Positions 48,542-59,271 of a stretch of DNA of 64,000 nucleotides are shown piece after piece. Where the stretch lies: the NCBI GenBank assembly GCA_033063855.1, contig CP093830.1, positions 2,666,854-2,730,853 on the forward strand. Direction: 5' to 3'. Made by a program: the position numbers and the translations under genes. Below the pieces are notes generated by a model. The model searched no databases. It was not told where the DNA came from and saw nothing but the letters and a program-made list of their open reading frames with translations. The stretch is from Smittia aterrima (taxonomy: Eukaryota; Arthropoda; Insecta; Diptera; Chironomidae). Each line of letters begins with the position of its first letter. Position 1 is the first letter of the stretch.

Positions 48542-51500
48542 ATGAAATTTTCTAGGCTACCCAAAGAAACTGAAACAAACAAGACCAACAGTGGTAGTGA
48601 TGGAAATTCGATGGATGTTTCCGCCGTAGTGAACAACGATAATTTGATGGAAAGCCTTAATCAACAGACAACCGCTGGAAATGATGAATCACCAAAGCTG
48701 GAACAATATTTGTTAGATTCTCTCGCAGCGGCTGTAACCTCTTCATCTACATCAGTGACATCGTCAATAGGATTTCAGAACTTCGGCGGAATCAGTGGAA
48801 GTCAAGGCTCACAAAACACAAATGACCCGCCCGAGATGCCACAGCTCATGAGCATCCTCAATGAACTCCTTGACGGTCAAGATATCACATCTTTAGCAAA
48901 TACTGGAGGTAATGGAGATGGAATACAAGCCTTGGAGGACCAAGAAGATAATTACGAAGACGATTCACCTCGCAAAGATGATCCTGAAGAAATAACTCGA
49001 CAGTTATTAAAGCAGCGACTTGAGGTCATTAGTCGTGATGAACAACAGCTGCAAAGAAAGATGGATTTCCTAATACGAAGATTGTATAAGATTGTTGCTC
49101 GTTCAACAGGGCTTCATGCCAGTGAAGAGATTTCTGGTTTCTTGGAGCATGTTGCACGTTATAATCATAAGAAAGAGAAGGAGGATCAAGGTTCCAAATT
49201 TCCTTGTCTCACAGCAAGTCTTCAGGGATCTTTAACGCCTCTCACATCTGAACTACCACTCAATCTTTTATCATCTCCTTCAGCCTCTCAAGAACAACCC
49301 AAACAACAAAATACACTCATTGCATCAGATGCAGAGCAACCGCAGGTTAACGAGCCTTTAAAAACTGTTCCAATTACAGAAATGAAGTCCTTCTTGCGAC
49401 GAATCGAAAAAGTTTCGACGCTGCAGAGCACGATGCTCAATAAGCGAGCTCAAGCTATGAAGTATTTTGTAAAGCCATCAACTAACGTCCTCAGCACACT
49501 TAGCAAGTCGGAAGCCAATCTTATCAATAGTACAATTCCGCGATTAGAAGCTGGCGATGTTGAGCAGTTGGATCAAGTTTCCGGTCTTCTTATGAGCGAA
49601 ATGAGACTAATTGAGAAACAAATCGATTCCGATGCAACAGCAAGCAGCTCTGGTGGTGAATCGGCCGACGAAATGGTGGCCTACAACAATCACTATCAAC
49701 AGCCGTTATCAATGTGAGTAGAAAAGCATAATTACGACTTTAGTTCACAACTGCGAACAATGAAAAAAGAGTGAAATCTTTAGACATAGACTCAAAGTAG
49801 TAAAAGAAGAAGACGCGAAGTGTAGCTAGTGAAAGAAAACAAAATACAAATCTGGTTTTGCCGGCACAGTATTTTTGTTTATTTTCGCTTTTCTTTCGTT
49901 TCCACTATGTTTTGCACTATGCTTATTACCGGTAACTTCAGGTCGTGCATTATTTTCTCCATATAATTGCGTGAGATGCCGAAAGTACCATGAAATATTT
50001 TTGTCTGTATGAGTGACGAATAATAAACGAAAACATGAAATGTCTTTTGCAGAAGTAAACGCGCAGCCTACAAATATGCTAGAGATCGAGGTGCCGTTGC
50101 TTCACGTTGGTGCTGGCTGGCCACACAAATCTCAGAGCTCGATTACAAAATTCGCCAGCACACTGATTTGAAGAAACACATAAAAGAAAACAAAGGAGTC
50201 GTAACATTGGAAGAAGTTGCTGGCTTTGAAGGTCAACTACCCGGAAGTAATTCGAATGTGGATCCAGAGAACGATGTTGAAGGCTTGTCTGCACGAGTAA
50301 GACCTTTTGTGAAGTCAACGTTCCGTAAGCGTAAATTAGTTCAAACCGCAAATCTCCACCTTGTATCGAAGAAGGCTGGGCGACCAAGGTGAGAAAGACA
50401 TAAAATTATCATTTAACGTTTCATGAACTAAATAAAAAATTATCATTTTAGTACACTCAAGTGTGGATGTCAGTGGCCACTGCAGCCTTGCGCACTCTGC
50501 ACTGGACGAGTTGATCCAACTGCACCTCGAGATCTACCTGACACACTACCGACAACAGAAAGAGTTGCTTTACTCGATCCAGGCTTCCATCCAGTTCTCA
50601 GTTTTCCAGACGGTAAGATGACGACACTTGAAGAAATGTCTGTGACGATTTTAAAACTTTTCTTTCTTAAAGACGTTTCCAATAACATTCATCTCGAGGC
50701 GCTTATGAATATACCCGAATGGCAGTCGAAGATGATTCGTTCATCTCCAAAGTCGATAATGAAGCACGCAAACAAACAGTTGGAGATATTAGGAGCATCG
50801 AATGGAGATCCTGAGAATTATAAAGATGCCATTAAGGCTCATTTTGCAAGTGACGAGAAGAAACTACGAAAGGGCAACATCGATATACTGACGGGCAAAC
50901 GAAAGTACACGAAGAAGCTCATGAAACTCGATGCTTTGTCAAATAGTAAGTTTATCTGCGTTTCGGTGAAAAAGGAATTTCTACTAATGATATATTTGCT
51001 TTTAGAAAATTTGAAGGAAAGAAAGAAGCATAAGAAGCGACAAGGAAGCATATCCGGAAATCCTCACGTGCCGAGAAAATACACATTCAAGAAAAGATTG
51101 CCGAAAGTTCACGATGGCATGTCAGAGAAAAATTTCCATTCAATCGTTCCAAATGGCTTAAACGGTGGCCGAGAAAAGCATTTCGAGTCATTAGCCCGTA
51201 GTAAGAATTCGTCTCCAGTGCCCATCATCAGACCCGAGAAGTAAGTCTCAAACAAAAAGCTCTAACGAAATACAAATTAATTAATGATAATCTTTCTAGA
51301 AAATACTCGGAATCACGAAGCAACAGAAACTACGACATCGACAACATTGTTATCCCATATTCTGTTGCTGCTTCAACGAGAGTTGAGGTTCTAACTTACA
51401 AGGAAATTCCGACACCAAAGTAAGTAGAATTTTATTTTCTAAAAAAAGTCGTTTGAAACAAGGCGAAAGCATTTTCGTTATGGCGGAACCACGTTTCTTT

Positions 51501-52885
51501 TTTTCGCGGCATCGCATTGCATCAACGCCATCTATCACATGACCTTGACTCACTCGTTCAATATGACTCACTCTGAAATTGTTTTTTCATGTTAATTCAT
51601 TTATTAATAAAACATTTTCTTTAGATGGAGAGTGATCACAGACGATGACGAGACGGATCAACTAGCTGTTGAGCAAGATCAGTGCAATCAGACAGGTGAA
51701 CGTCCAGAAGATGAAGATATTTCTGACGAGAATCTGGTTGTGAAGCATAATAAAGCGTTGCTGGAGGAACGCAAAAAGTTCGAGACGTATTTGAAATTCC
51801 CGCTGACCAGTCGTTCAAGGGCTAATCGAAGAATTGATAGCCGTGGCAATGAATCGAGTGGTGCAAACACTCCAACGCCAGATCCAACATCTCCGGCACC
51901 AGTTTTGTCAGTAGTAGATTTGGAAGTAAGTTGAAATCATTTTCTACTCTAAATTCTTTCTAATCTTAATTAAATCTTTCGTTTTAGTCAATTCCCTCGC
52001 CGTTGAATGGCTCTGACATCCATGATACACCATCGATAACAGGCAAGCTTTAATCAAACATTGTCAAAACCAATTCTTATCGAGATATTCATTTTTAGCT
52101 CTTCTTAACAATTTTAATGGACGAAAGGAGCGTAATCGTTTGGTCTTGAAAAAGGATGAGAGTCATGATGGAATTGCAAGTGGAACGATCTCTCGCTGTT
52201 CATCACCTGAACCGTTCAAAGAGGTAGCTATTACCATTTAAGATTTTAATTTTATTATTCTTATTTATTACATTATCCGCAGACAATCTTGGCGTACGAG
52301 CCTTTAAATTTTCCACTTACTGACTTAAATCTGCAGAAAATGAAGCGAGCCATGCCGTCAACAGATCACATAAAGCAGGTCGAGCGCTATTATCCTACAC
52401 AACTAATGAGAAATAGTGAAAATCAGGCTGCTAGTCATCATGCTTCAATTTCAAAGCGAAATCGGCCACAAAAAAGACGCAAACACAATGACAGTATCAG
52501 CGAGAGTAAATTGATCAAAGAGAAACTGCCGTCATCGTCGCTGGCTACAATTGGCAAAAGCATTAACGTCCTCATACCGCGCAACAACCATAACATTTTA
52601 GAAACGATTGATCTCACAGCGACGGACGGAGCGGTTCTCAAACAGCTAATGAATAATAATAATGGCGATCTGAATCTGAACGGTGGCGGAGGATTCGATG
52701 AAGAAGATAACGATGACGACATAGCCGGAAGAGATGATTCCGACAGTGAAACAGTAACGGGGGATGAAAGCGTTTACGAACAGGAAGAAGACGACGAAGA
52801 ATCAGATTCTGAAGACATTTCAATTGAGAACGTTCGAAAGTTTGGATATAAGAAGAGAAACTACGTTGCCCGAATGGTTAATTAA
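48542..52885 (+). CDS. nsl1: NSL complex scaffold NSL1 (KANSL1, waharan)
   Basis: Scaffold of the non-specific lethal complex, which carries the MOF H4K16 acetyltransferase to housekeeping promoters. Exons: 48542-49713, 50053-50388, 50452-50612, 50673-50945, 51006-51240, 51300-51419, 51625-51925, 51988-52042, 52099-52223 and 52283-52885, 1126 aa in phase. Visible are an acidic Ser/Asn-rich N-terminus, a conserved helical block (EITRQLLKQRLEVISRDEQQLQRK), the KANSL1 signature (RGAVASRWCWLATQISELDYKI), a Cys cluster (CGCQWPLQPCALC), a basic region and the PEHE domain at about residues 750-830 (PTPKWRVI, ISDENLVVKHNKALLEERKKF), which binds MOF. The tail is acidic. The intron 52043-52098 has GC-AG borders. 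A TTTTCTAG acceptor at 48555 suggests a 5' exon, and the real start may be the ATG at 48612. Confidence 0.92.
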
Positions 52886-52949
52886 TGAAATCCGTTTCAA
52901 CTTGTTTTTAATTTCTTTGAATGCAACGTCTCAACAGAAATTACCTTAA

Positions 52950-52955
52950 AATAAA
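52950..52955 (+). terminator. Poly(A) signal of nsl1
   Basis: AATAAA 65 nt past the nsl1 stop, 79 nt before the end of the convergent LRR1 coding region. Confidence 0.65.
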
Positions 52956-53032
52956 AAGAAATGTAAATATAACTCCTGTAATTAATTAAAGTCTTTCTAG
53001 ATTTCAAATAAAATGCTTTAAAGTTAAAAAGA

Positions 53033-53038
53033 TTTATT
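53033..53038 (-). terminator. Poly(A) signal overlapping the LRR1 stop codon
   Basis: On the minus strand the stop TAA (53036-53034) is part of AATAAA (53038-53033). I see no other AATAAA for LRR1 before the nsl1 coding end. Confidence 0.55.
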
Positions 53039-54370
53039 GGTTTTTGAAAAGTTTCTTAAAAACAATTGCAGAGCAAGATCGACTGCAGAATGGACCGTCA
53101 GCTGGGAAGTATCCAGCGTTATCGCTTGTAATTCTTTGTTTTGCATTCAACTGAATCATGTTGATGTTTCTAAATATTTCCGTGTCGAAGCAGAAGGCTT
53201 CGCACTTCTCGTTGGCACAGTGAGGTGAATGAGCTAAAATTTCTTTGAGAATTGATGGAATGATGTGATTGAGAAAAGGAATTTGATGATGAATAATTTT
53301 TCTCGCTGACAACTCAAGTAGAGAAGGACTTCGAAAATTATGTTCTTGATGTATCAATTTCTTATGACTCTCCAGCAGAATTTGACGGATGTTTGATTCA
53401 GAGGGTAATTGATTTGCACTTAGATCAATTACGTCTAAGTAGGGCTTAGTTATGGTGTATGGAAGTGACTCGATGTTGTTTTTACTTAGATTAAACAGTT
53501 TGAGTTTCTTTAAGAGTTTGATCGCAAAGGGAATTCTTGTTATTTCGTTGACACTTACATCCAAATGAGAGAGCTCCGTGCACTTGAAGATTCCTGAAGG
53601 GATGAACTTGATTTGGTTTTGTGAGATACTTAGAAAAGTTAGTGAACGTCTAATGTTTTCACCATTAAGCCAATCCCAGTCTTTCATTGAGGTAAAATCA
53701 CCAAGACAATTCTTCGTTAGAACAAGTTTTGAAATCATTAGATTTCCGAGAGCTTTGTGAATCTTCGTTATGCAGTTGTTCGAAAGGTCAAGTATTTTTA
53801 AATTGGTCAGATTCATAACTCCGATTGGCATTTGTGAGCAGCCAATGTCGTTGATACTTAGTTCCTTTAATGTTCGTGGGAGTCCTCCTTTTGCAGAAAA
53901 CGCTGCTCTTTCAGTGACTTTCATTTTCGTTATGACCTCGATGGGCTTGCTGCTCGATCCAAACGCTCTAATCAGCTTATTGTTGTCAGTCTTGTTCTCA
54001 TTACTCGGATACAATTCACTCTTCATGACATTTAAAAAAGCTTTCATTTGAATGGCATCGGCTTTGATCTGAATATCAATTTCTGGTTCTTTCAAAGAGA
54101 TCGTGCATTTTCCTTCGTTAAGAAATTTCCGGAAAATGTTAGCAATGTTGCTTGTTAGATCTTAAAAATAAATATTTGAAGACAAGGATCATTTTAATAA
54201 TTCATCGACTTACTGTATTTCGTTCCTGCTTTGTTATTTGCGCTGATCAAAATCAGACAAAGTTTTGATTCTTCATTTTTCTTTCCGATGGCTAAAGTTG
54301 ACTTCTGAAATCTTCCTTTGTTCGTATTTTCCGCTCTTCTTACAACTTGAGTTTCACAAATAATCTTCAT
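53034..54370 (-). CDS. LRR1: Leucine-rich repeat protein 1, CRL2 substrate receptor
   Basis: Two exons, 54370-54214 and 54160-53034, give 427 aa starting MKIICETQVVRRAE. The N-terminal part is the PH-like region of LRR1 (GRFQKSTLAIG, then EGKCTISLKEPEIDIQI). The middle holds short LRRs (LKILDLSNN, LTFLSISQNQIKFIPSGI, LKLFNLSKNNIESLP, LDVIDLSANQLP). The C-terminal part has the family block SLLELSARKIIHHQIPFLNHIIP and a cysteine set near the end (C-x4-C-x3-C and PFCSRSC). LRR1 (PPIL5) recruits targets, including the replicative CMG helicase at replication termination in animals, to Cullin-2. This matches human LRR1 (414 aa) in length and order. It shares a 204-bp divergent promoter with TyrRS. 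Confidence 0.88.
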
Positions 54371-54574
54371 TGTTTTGACGATGGATTTTTCGCGGTTTAT
54401 TATGCTCGCCTCACTTTGTAATCCGCTTCAAAATATTTGTTCCCCCTTCAATGTAGTTTACGAACAAGGCTTACCACGAATCAGAAAGTTAAAAATCGTT
54501 CAACATTTCTAAGTTATTTCATCATTTTCTAATTAATAGATTTTTAATTAAACTCATTCCATTACACGATCGAG
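54371..54574. promoter_or_regulatory. Short divergent promoter shared by LRR1 and TyrRS
   Basis: Only 204 bp separate the start codons of two divergent housekeeping genes, so both promoters and 5'UTRs must lie here. I see no clear TATA box, as is usual for such genes. Confidence 0.6.
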
Positions 54575-56294
54575 ATGAGTGGAGAACTGTCAGTGGATGA
54601 GAAAGTTTCTCTTATCACCCGGAACTTGCAAGAAGTTCTCGGCGAAGATAATTTGAAGAAAGTAGTCAAGGAGCGTGATCTAAAAATCTATTGGGGAACT
54701 GCTACGACTGGCAAACCTCACATTGCTTACTTCGTGCCGATGACAAAGATCGCTGACTTCCTTAAAGCAGGATGTGAAGTAAGTTTGATTTAGGTTACTT
54801 TCTAGAACAACTTTCTTATTCTTCTTGGATTGTAGGTCACAATCTTATTCGCTGATCTTCATGCCTACTTAGACAACATGAAGGCTCCATGGAGTCTTCT
54901 CGAGCAGCGAACAAAATACTACGAAGCTGTCATCAAAGCAATGCTTACAAGCTTAAATGTTCCTTTGGAGAAGTTGAAGTTCGTGCAAGGAACGAGCTAT
55001 CAGCTTTCCCGTGAATATTCACTGGATGTCTATAAACTGACAAGTACAGTGACGCAACACGATGCCAGAAAGGCTGGTGCAGAAGTCGTTAAACAAGTTG
55101 AATTTCCGCTTCTCTCTGGATTGTTGTATCCCGGTCTTCAAGCTCTCGACGAAGAATATCTGAAAGTTGATGCTCAATTCGGTGGAGTTGATCAAAGAAA
55201 GATTTTCACTTTCGCTGAGAAATATTTGCCACAACTTGGATATGCTAAGAGAATACATTTAATGAATCCAATGGTCCCTGGATTAGCTGGTGGAAAAATG
55301 TCATCATCAGAAGAAGACTCAAAGATTGATCTTCTCGATTCTCCAGCCAACGTTAAGAAGAAGATTAAACGAGCTTTCTGCGAGCCCGGAAACATCACAG
55401 ACAATGGTTTGCTTTCATTCGTCAAACACGTTTTGTTCTCGATCTTCAGCGAAGGATTCGAAATTGTCCGAAAGCCTGAATTTGGAGGCAGTGTCACTTT
55501 CACTAATTACGAAGATTTGGAAAAGGCATTTGCTGCTGAAGAAGTTCATCCAGGAGACCTTAAAGTTTCTGTCGAAAACTACATCAACCGACTCCTGGAT
55601 CCAATCAGGAAAATCTTCGATGATGACTTCCATCGTCAGCTAACTGAAAAAGGTTATCCTACTAAGACTGCTGTTGTTCAAAAGCAAGATGAAAACAGTC
55701 CTGATAAAGTTGAATTAAAAGTAGGAAAGATTCTTGAAGCAAGCAAACATCCTGAAGGCGACACTCTGAGCATCTTGAAGATCGATGTAGGAGGCGACTC
55801 TCCTCGCACTGTAAGTTGACAAAATAATCTCAAAATTACAAGAGATTTAATTAATTCCTTTTGTAGGTCGTAAGTAAATTAAACAAGTTGGACCTTCTTG
55901 TTGGAATGGAAGTTGTTGTCTTGACCAACATGAAGCCTTCTAAATTTAAAGGAGTTGAAAGTGAAGGATGCGTTTTGTGTGCTTTTAAGTGAGTATCCTA
56001 TTCTAAGAATAAAATTGAAAAACTTTTTAACAAAACTATTTTTATAGTGAGAACAACTATGAGTCTATCAAGATCCCAAGTGGAGCATCAATCGGAGACA
56101 GAATATTCATTGAAGGTTTCAACAACACAACTGCTGAAGTAGCACAACTGAATCCCAAGAAGAAAGTTTGGGACAAGATCAAAGCTGAGCTTAAAACTAA
56201 CTCTGATGGAGAAGTCGTCTGGCGTGAGTTTAGCATGATGACAATCAGCGGAGATCGGATTGTGAGCAGTTTGCAGAATTGCAAAGTCGAATAG
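54575..56294 (+). CDS. TyrRS: Tyrosine--tRNA ligase, cytoplasmic, with EMAPII domain
   Basis: Charges tRNA-Tyr in the cytosol. Exons 54575-54778, 54836-55810, 55867-55988 and 56048-56294 give 515 aa. The class I catalytic core shows the HIGH-type signature as HIAY (residues 49-52, in KPHIAYFVP) and KMSSS at 222-226 (GGKMSSSEED), the same place as in human YARS1. Residues from about 350 are the EMAPII/OB-fold tRNA-binding domain (VGKILEASKHPEGDTL, VVSKLNKLDLLVGMEVVVLTNMKPSKFKG), a feature of animal cytoplasmic TyrRS that is absent from mitochondrial TyrRS. Length is close to the 528 aa of the human enzyme. It converges on SF3A1, with 139 bp between the stops. Confidence 0.97.
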
Positions 56295-56336
56295 ACATTA
56301 ACTAATGAATATTTAACTGATCATCATCAAAAAGCT

Positions 56337-56342
56337 AATAAA
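56337..56342 (+). terminator. Poly(A) signal of TyrRS
   Basis: AATAAA 43 nt past the TyrRS stop, in the gap to SF3A1. Confidence 0.65.
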
Positions 56343-56406
56343 GCGACGCATTTATGCTGAAAGCGAATCTGATGAGTCTTCTTTTAGATTATTAAATCAT
56401 GATATT

Positions 56407-56412
56407 TTTATT
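56407..56412 (-). terminator. Poly(A) signal of SF3A1
   Basis: AATAAA on the minus strand 22 nt past the SF3A1 stop. Confidence 0.6.
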
Positions 56413-56433
56413 TTTTGCCAGCTTACACACAAA

Positions 56434-58836
56434 TTATTTCTTTCGACCACCACGTTCTTTAACTTGAAGATGAACCGTTACTCCAGAAAGAAGATTATAG
56501 TAAGCGATGCTATTACTGTCCTTGAAGAAGATTCCGTCGTGAGAAATTTTCTGTTTCGCTGGGGGCATTTCGGTTTCTTCTTGAACTCTCTGCTTGAGTT
56601 TTTGAATTGAATCTCCGAGTCCAATGGTGATTGAGAGCGTTTGACCGTTCAGTTTCCATTCTGGTTTGTCCCCAACGCTTGGAACTTGAACTTGGATTGT
56701 GACAGGACTCTGAAAAATTATTTAAATAATCAACCAAACTCTTTTTCTTGATATAAATGTTCTTACTTGATGATGTTGCATGAACACGTCCTCGGGAATA
56801 AGATGATCTTCTTGTCTCGATTTCTTATTTGGTGGCTCTTCTTCATTCATTTCCATAACTGGAGGAGCTGGAGCGAGAGGCGGCATACCAGGATGACCAG
56901 GATAGCCGACAGGGAAGCCAGGAGGAGCTAAAAATTATTTTCATCAAAAATATTGTTACTTCAAAAAGTTTTAGTGACTTACGAATTAATGGAGGTGGTC
57001 TCAATTGAGGAACTCCACGCATCATTGGATTCATCATGACAGGCGGCGGTGGAACGCTTGGCATAGGAGGTGCCGAGTGATGTGCAATCTGACCCGGAAT
57101 ATTGATTGGAGGATGAACTTGCGGAGCCGATGAAATTTGTTTTGGAGGCGCTGAAATGCCTGACATTTGTTTTGGTCCAATCTTTTCCTTTTCTTCATCT
57201 GGCAAAAGTCCTTTCACTTTATGGATCTGATGAATTTGATCTTCAAGAGAAACATTTCTGGCAGCAGCTCGTGTTGCTGCTTCGACACTACTCGTGTGTC
57301 CATCCCAAGTAACGCGATCGTCTTTCCTTGGTTCTTCTTCACCCAATTTTTTACCAATGGCAGCTTCTTCATCGCCGACACCGAAAATATCAGTACGACG
57401 TTCAGCAAGATGCTTAAGACTCGCTTCAATTGCAGCTCCAGGTGCATAAACATTTTCTTCGCGAACCTTCTCAATATGTTTGTCTCTCTGTTCGACCCAT
57501 CGAGGATCCAACAAACCAATTCGCATATGTTCAGCGACTTTCGATGCAGGAATCTTTTCTCCAGTAATTGGTGAGATGAGATATTCGTCGGAGGTTTGAG
57601 CAGGCTTAACAATCTTCTGTGCTTGCTTAGGATCATATTTTCTGACGACAACTTTGTCGTGCGTTGGCGGCATGAGAGGAGCAACAGGAGGTTGTCTGTT
57701 GTTGTCTTCATCACTTGATTCCTCATCCATGTCTTGAACTTGAGTGTTATCCTTGATGCGACTTTCCATGACAGACATCTTAACGTTTGAATGTGGCATT
57801 TGAGTTTGATGTTCATTTTCATCGTCAGACTCGATTTGCATTTCAATGTCGTTATCATCTTCGTGGAATCGCTGTTCCATTAAAACGCGAGCTCCGACTT
57901 CGTCCGGGTTAGTTGGTGCTGGGAAACTTCCTGACTCGTATGGCTGATATTCGACAACTTCAACGACGACGAAATCATGCCAATCGATCTGAGCATACGC
58001 AACTCGCTCACGTTCAATTTTCTCCTCTTCACGACGTCGCTGAGCTTCTTGATGCTTCTGCCAGTTGGCTCGATATTTAACTTGTTCAAGTATATGAGCA
58101 GTTCCATCTCGACCGTGATCAGTTTCAAGTCGCAACTTTCCCAACAAATCCTTTGGAGGAATTAAAATTTTCGTGTATTGTTCTAAGAGCTTTGTGAAAT
58201 ATTGGAAAAGCGAATGCTGAGGACGAAGAAAATCAAATTGGAAGTTTCTCTGCTCACGGTTCATAAGATTCGTCAAGAACTGGCGACCATTTCTTGCAAC
58301 AAACTGTGCCGTCAGCTTCACAATGTCAAGATCAAGCGCAGAGATTGATGGAGGGTCGACAATGAACTCGAATTCTTGAGGAGGTTCTTTCGGAACAAAT
58401 TGTGTTTCAGTTGCTTGCTTTAGCAATTCTTGTTGTTTCTGTTGTGCTGCTGATGTTACAGAAAGTTTCTGGAGACCAGGAAGAACTGCGAAGTCCTTTA
58501 CGTTGCCTTCTCGGAATTCACGCACTTTAAATTGATAGTAAGCATTGTAAGGATCGCCAGGACTTAAAAATCCGAACTTTTTGTTGCCCACTTCACTTTG
58601 ATGAATTCTGCTCTCAAACTCGGGACCATTTCTAGCGACAAAGCTTGCAGTCTTGTCAACAATATCTACGATTAAGAATAAAATTGAATTAATCGATTTC
58701 AAACGAAAATTAGTTTCAATGAAAACTTACTTCGAACTTCAGGTGGAGGATAAATAATTCCGATGATGGGACCGCTGAGAGTTTGCGTTGGATCGCTGAA
58801 GCCTGGGGCGCTCATATTCTCGACTTGAACGCTCAT
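56434..58836 (-). CDS. SF3A1: Splicing factor 3A subunit 1
   Basis: Core U2 snRNP component needed for branch-site recognition, nuclear. Exons 58836-58731, 58665-56983, 56927-56767 and 56709-56434 give 741 aa. Two SURP (SWAP) modules are clear: about residues 38-85 (ASFVARNGPEFE, FGFLSPGDPYNAYY) and about 150-200 (AQFVARNGRQFL, FDFLRPQHSLFQYF). Between them and the C-terminus lie a charged region that binds SF3A3, the YDPKQAQKIVKP and ISPITGEKIPASKVAEHMRIGLLDP type family motifs, a Pro-rich stretch, and a ubiquitin-like domain over about the last 90 residues. The protein ends in ERGGRKK, as in vertebrate SF3A1. Its 5' end is 41 bp from a large inverted repeat, and it diverges from DDX43. Confidence 0.96.
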
Positions 58837-59271
58837 TTTCGCTTTTAAGTAATTTTCTTGTTGTCGGCTATTTTCTCATGTGTTTGCTAGCTGGACCACT
58901 AGATGGGGGTTTTAACTTTCCAGTTTATTGGAATAATCTGGAATATTGTGGAAAACTGGAAAGTTAAAACCCCATCTAGTGGTCCAGCTAGCAAACACAT
59001 GATGTCGCCATTGCCCGGGGTCGAAACTAAGAAAATAAATTGAGCCCCCCAAGTGAACGTAGTTTGCAATCGATCAAACATAAACAAAATCCGCAAGATC
59101 ACTTGATTTCGCCATTTAAAGTTTAATTAATAAAAGTAAGTTTCATGAATAAAGGATAAAGCTAAACTGATCTTTAAGCAATCTCATGAGATCGCTGTCA
59201 TCACTGAAACAAGAATTAAACCTTGCTAACCTCGAATTAATCTTTTTTTGACTCTAGAACTATTTCTCACG
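58837..59271. promoter_or_regulatory. Divergent promoter of SF3A1 and DDX43
   Basis: 435 bp between the two start codons. It contains the inverted repeat 58877-59001 and, on the + strand, a probable untranslated first exon of DDX43 ending at a GTAAGT donor (intron from 59136) with a TCTAG acceptor at 59256-59257, just before the ATG at 59272. Both promoters must lie here. Confidence 0.6.
58877..59001. repeat. Near-perfect 49-bp inverted repeat with 26-bp loop
   Basis: Left arm 58877-58926 runs from CATGTGTTTGCTAGCTGGAC through a run of five G to CCAGTTT. The right arm 58953-59001 is its reverse complement with four C in place of five G and no other difference I can see. The spacer is 26 bp. 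The arms could fold as a hairpin in RNA from either strand. The left arm starts 41 bp from the SF3A1 start, so the hairpin may be in its 5'UTR. Confidence 0.92.

Noticed and set aside
59248..59271. Upstream in-frame TTG start of DDX43
   Set aside because: Those codons include a splice acceptor (TCTAG at 59253-59257). The ATG at 59272 gives the expected N-terminus of the KH domain.
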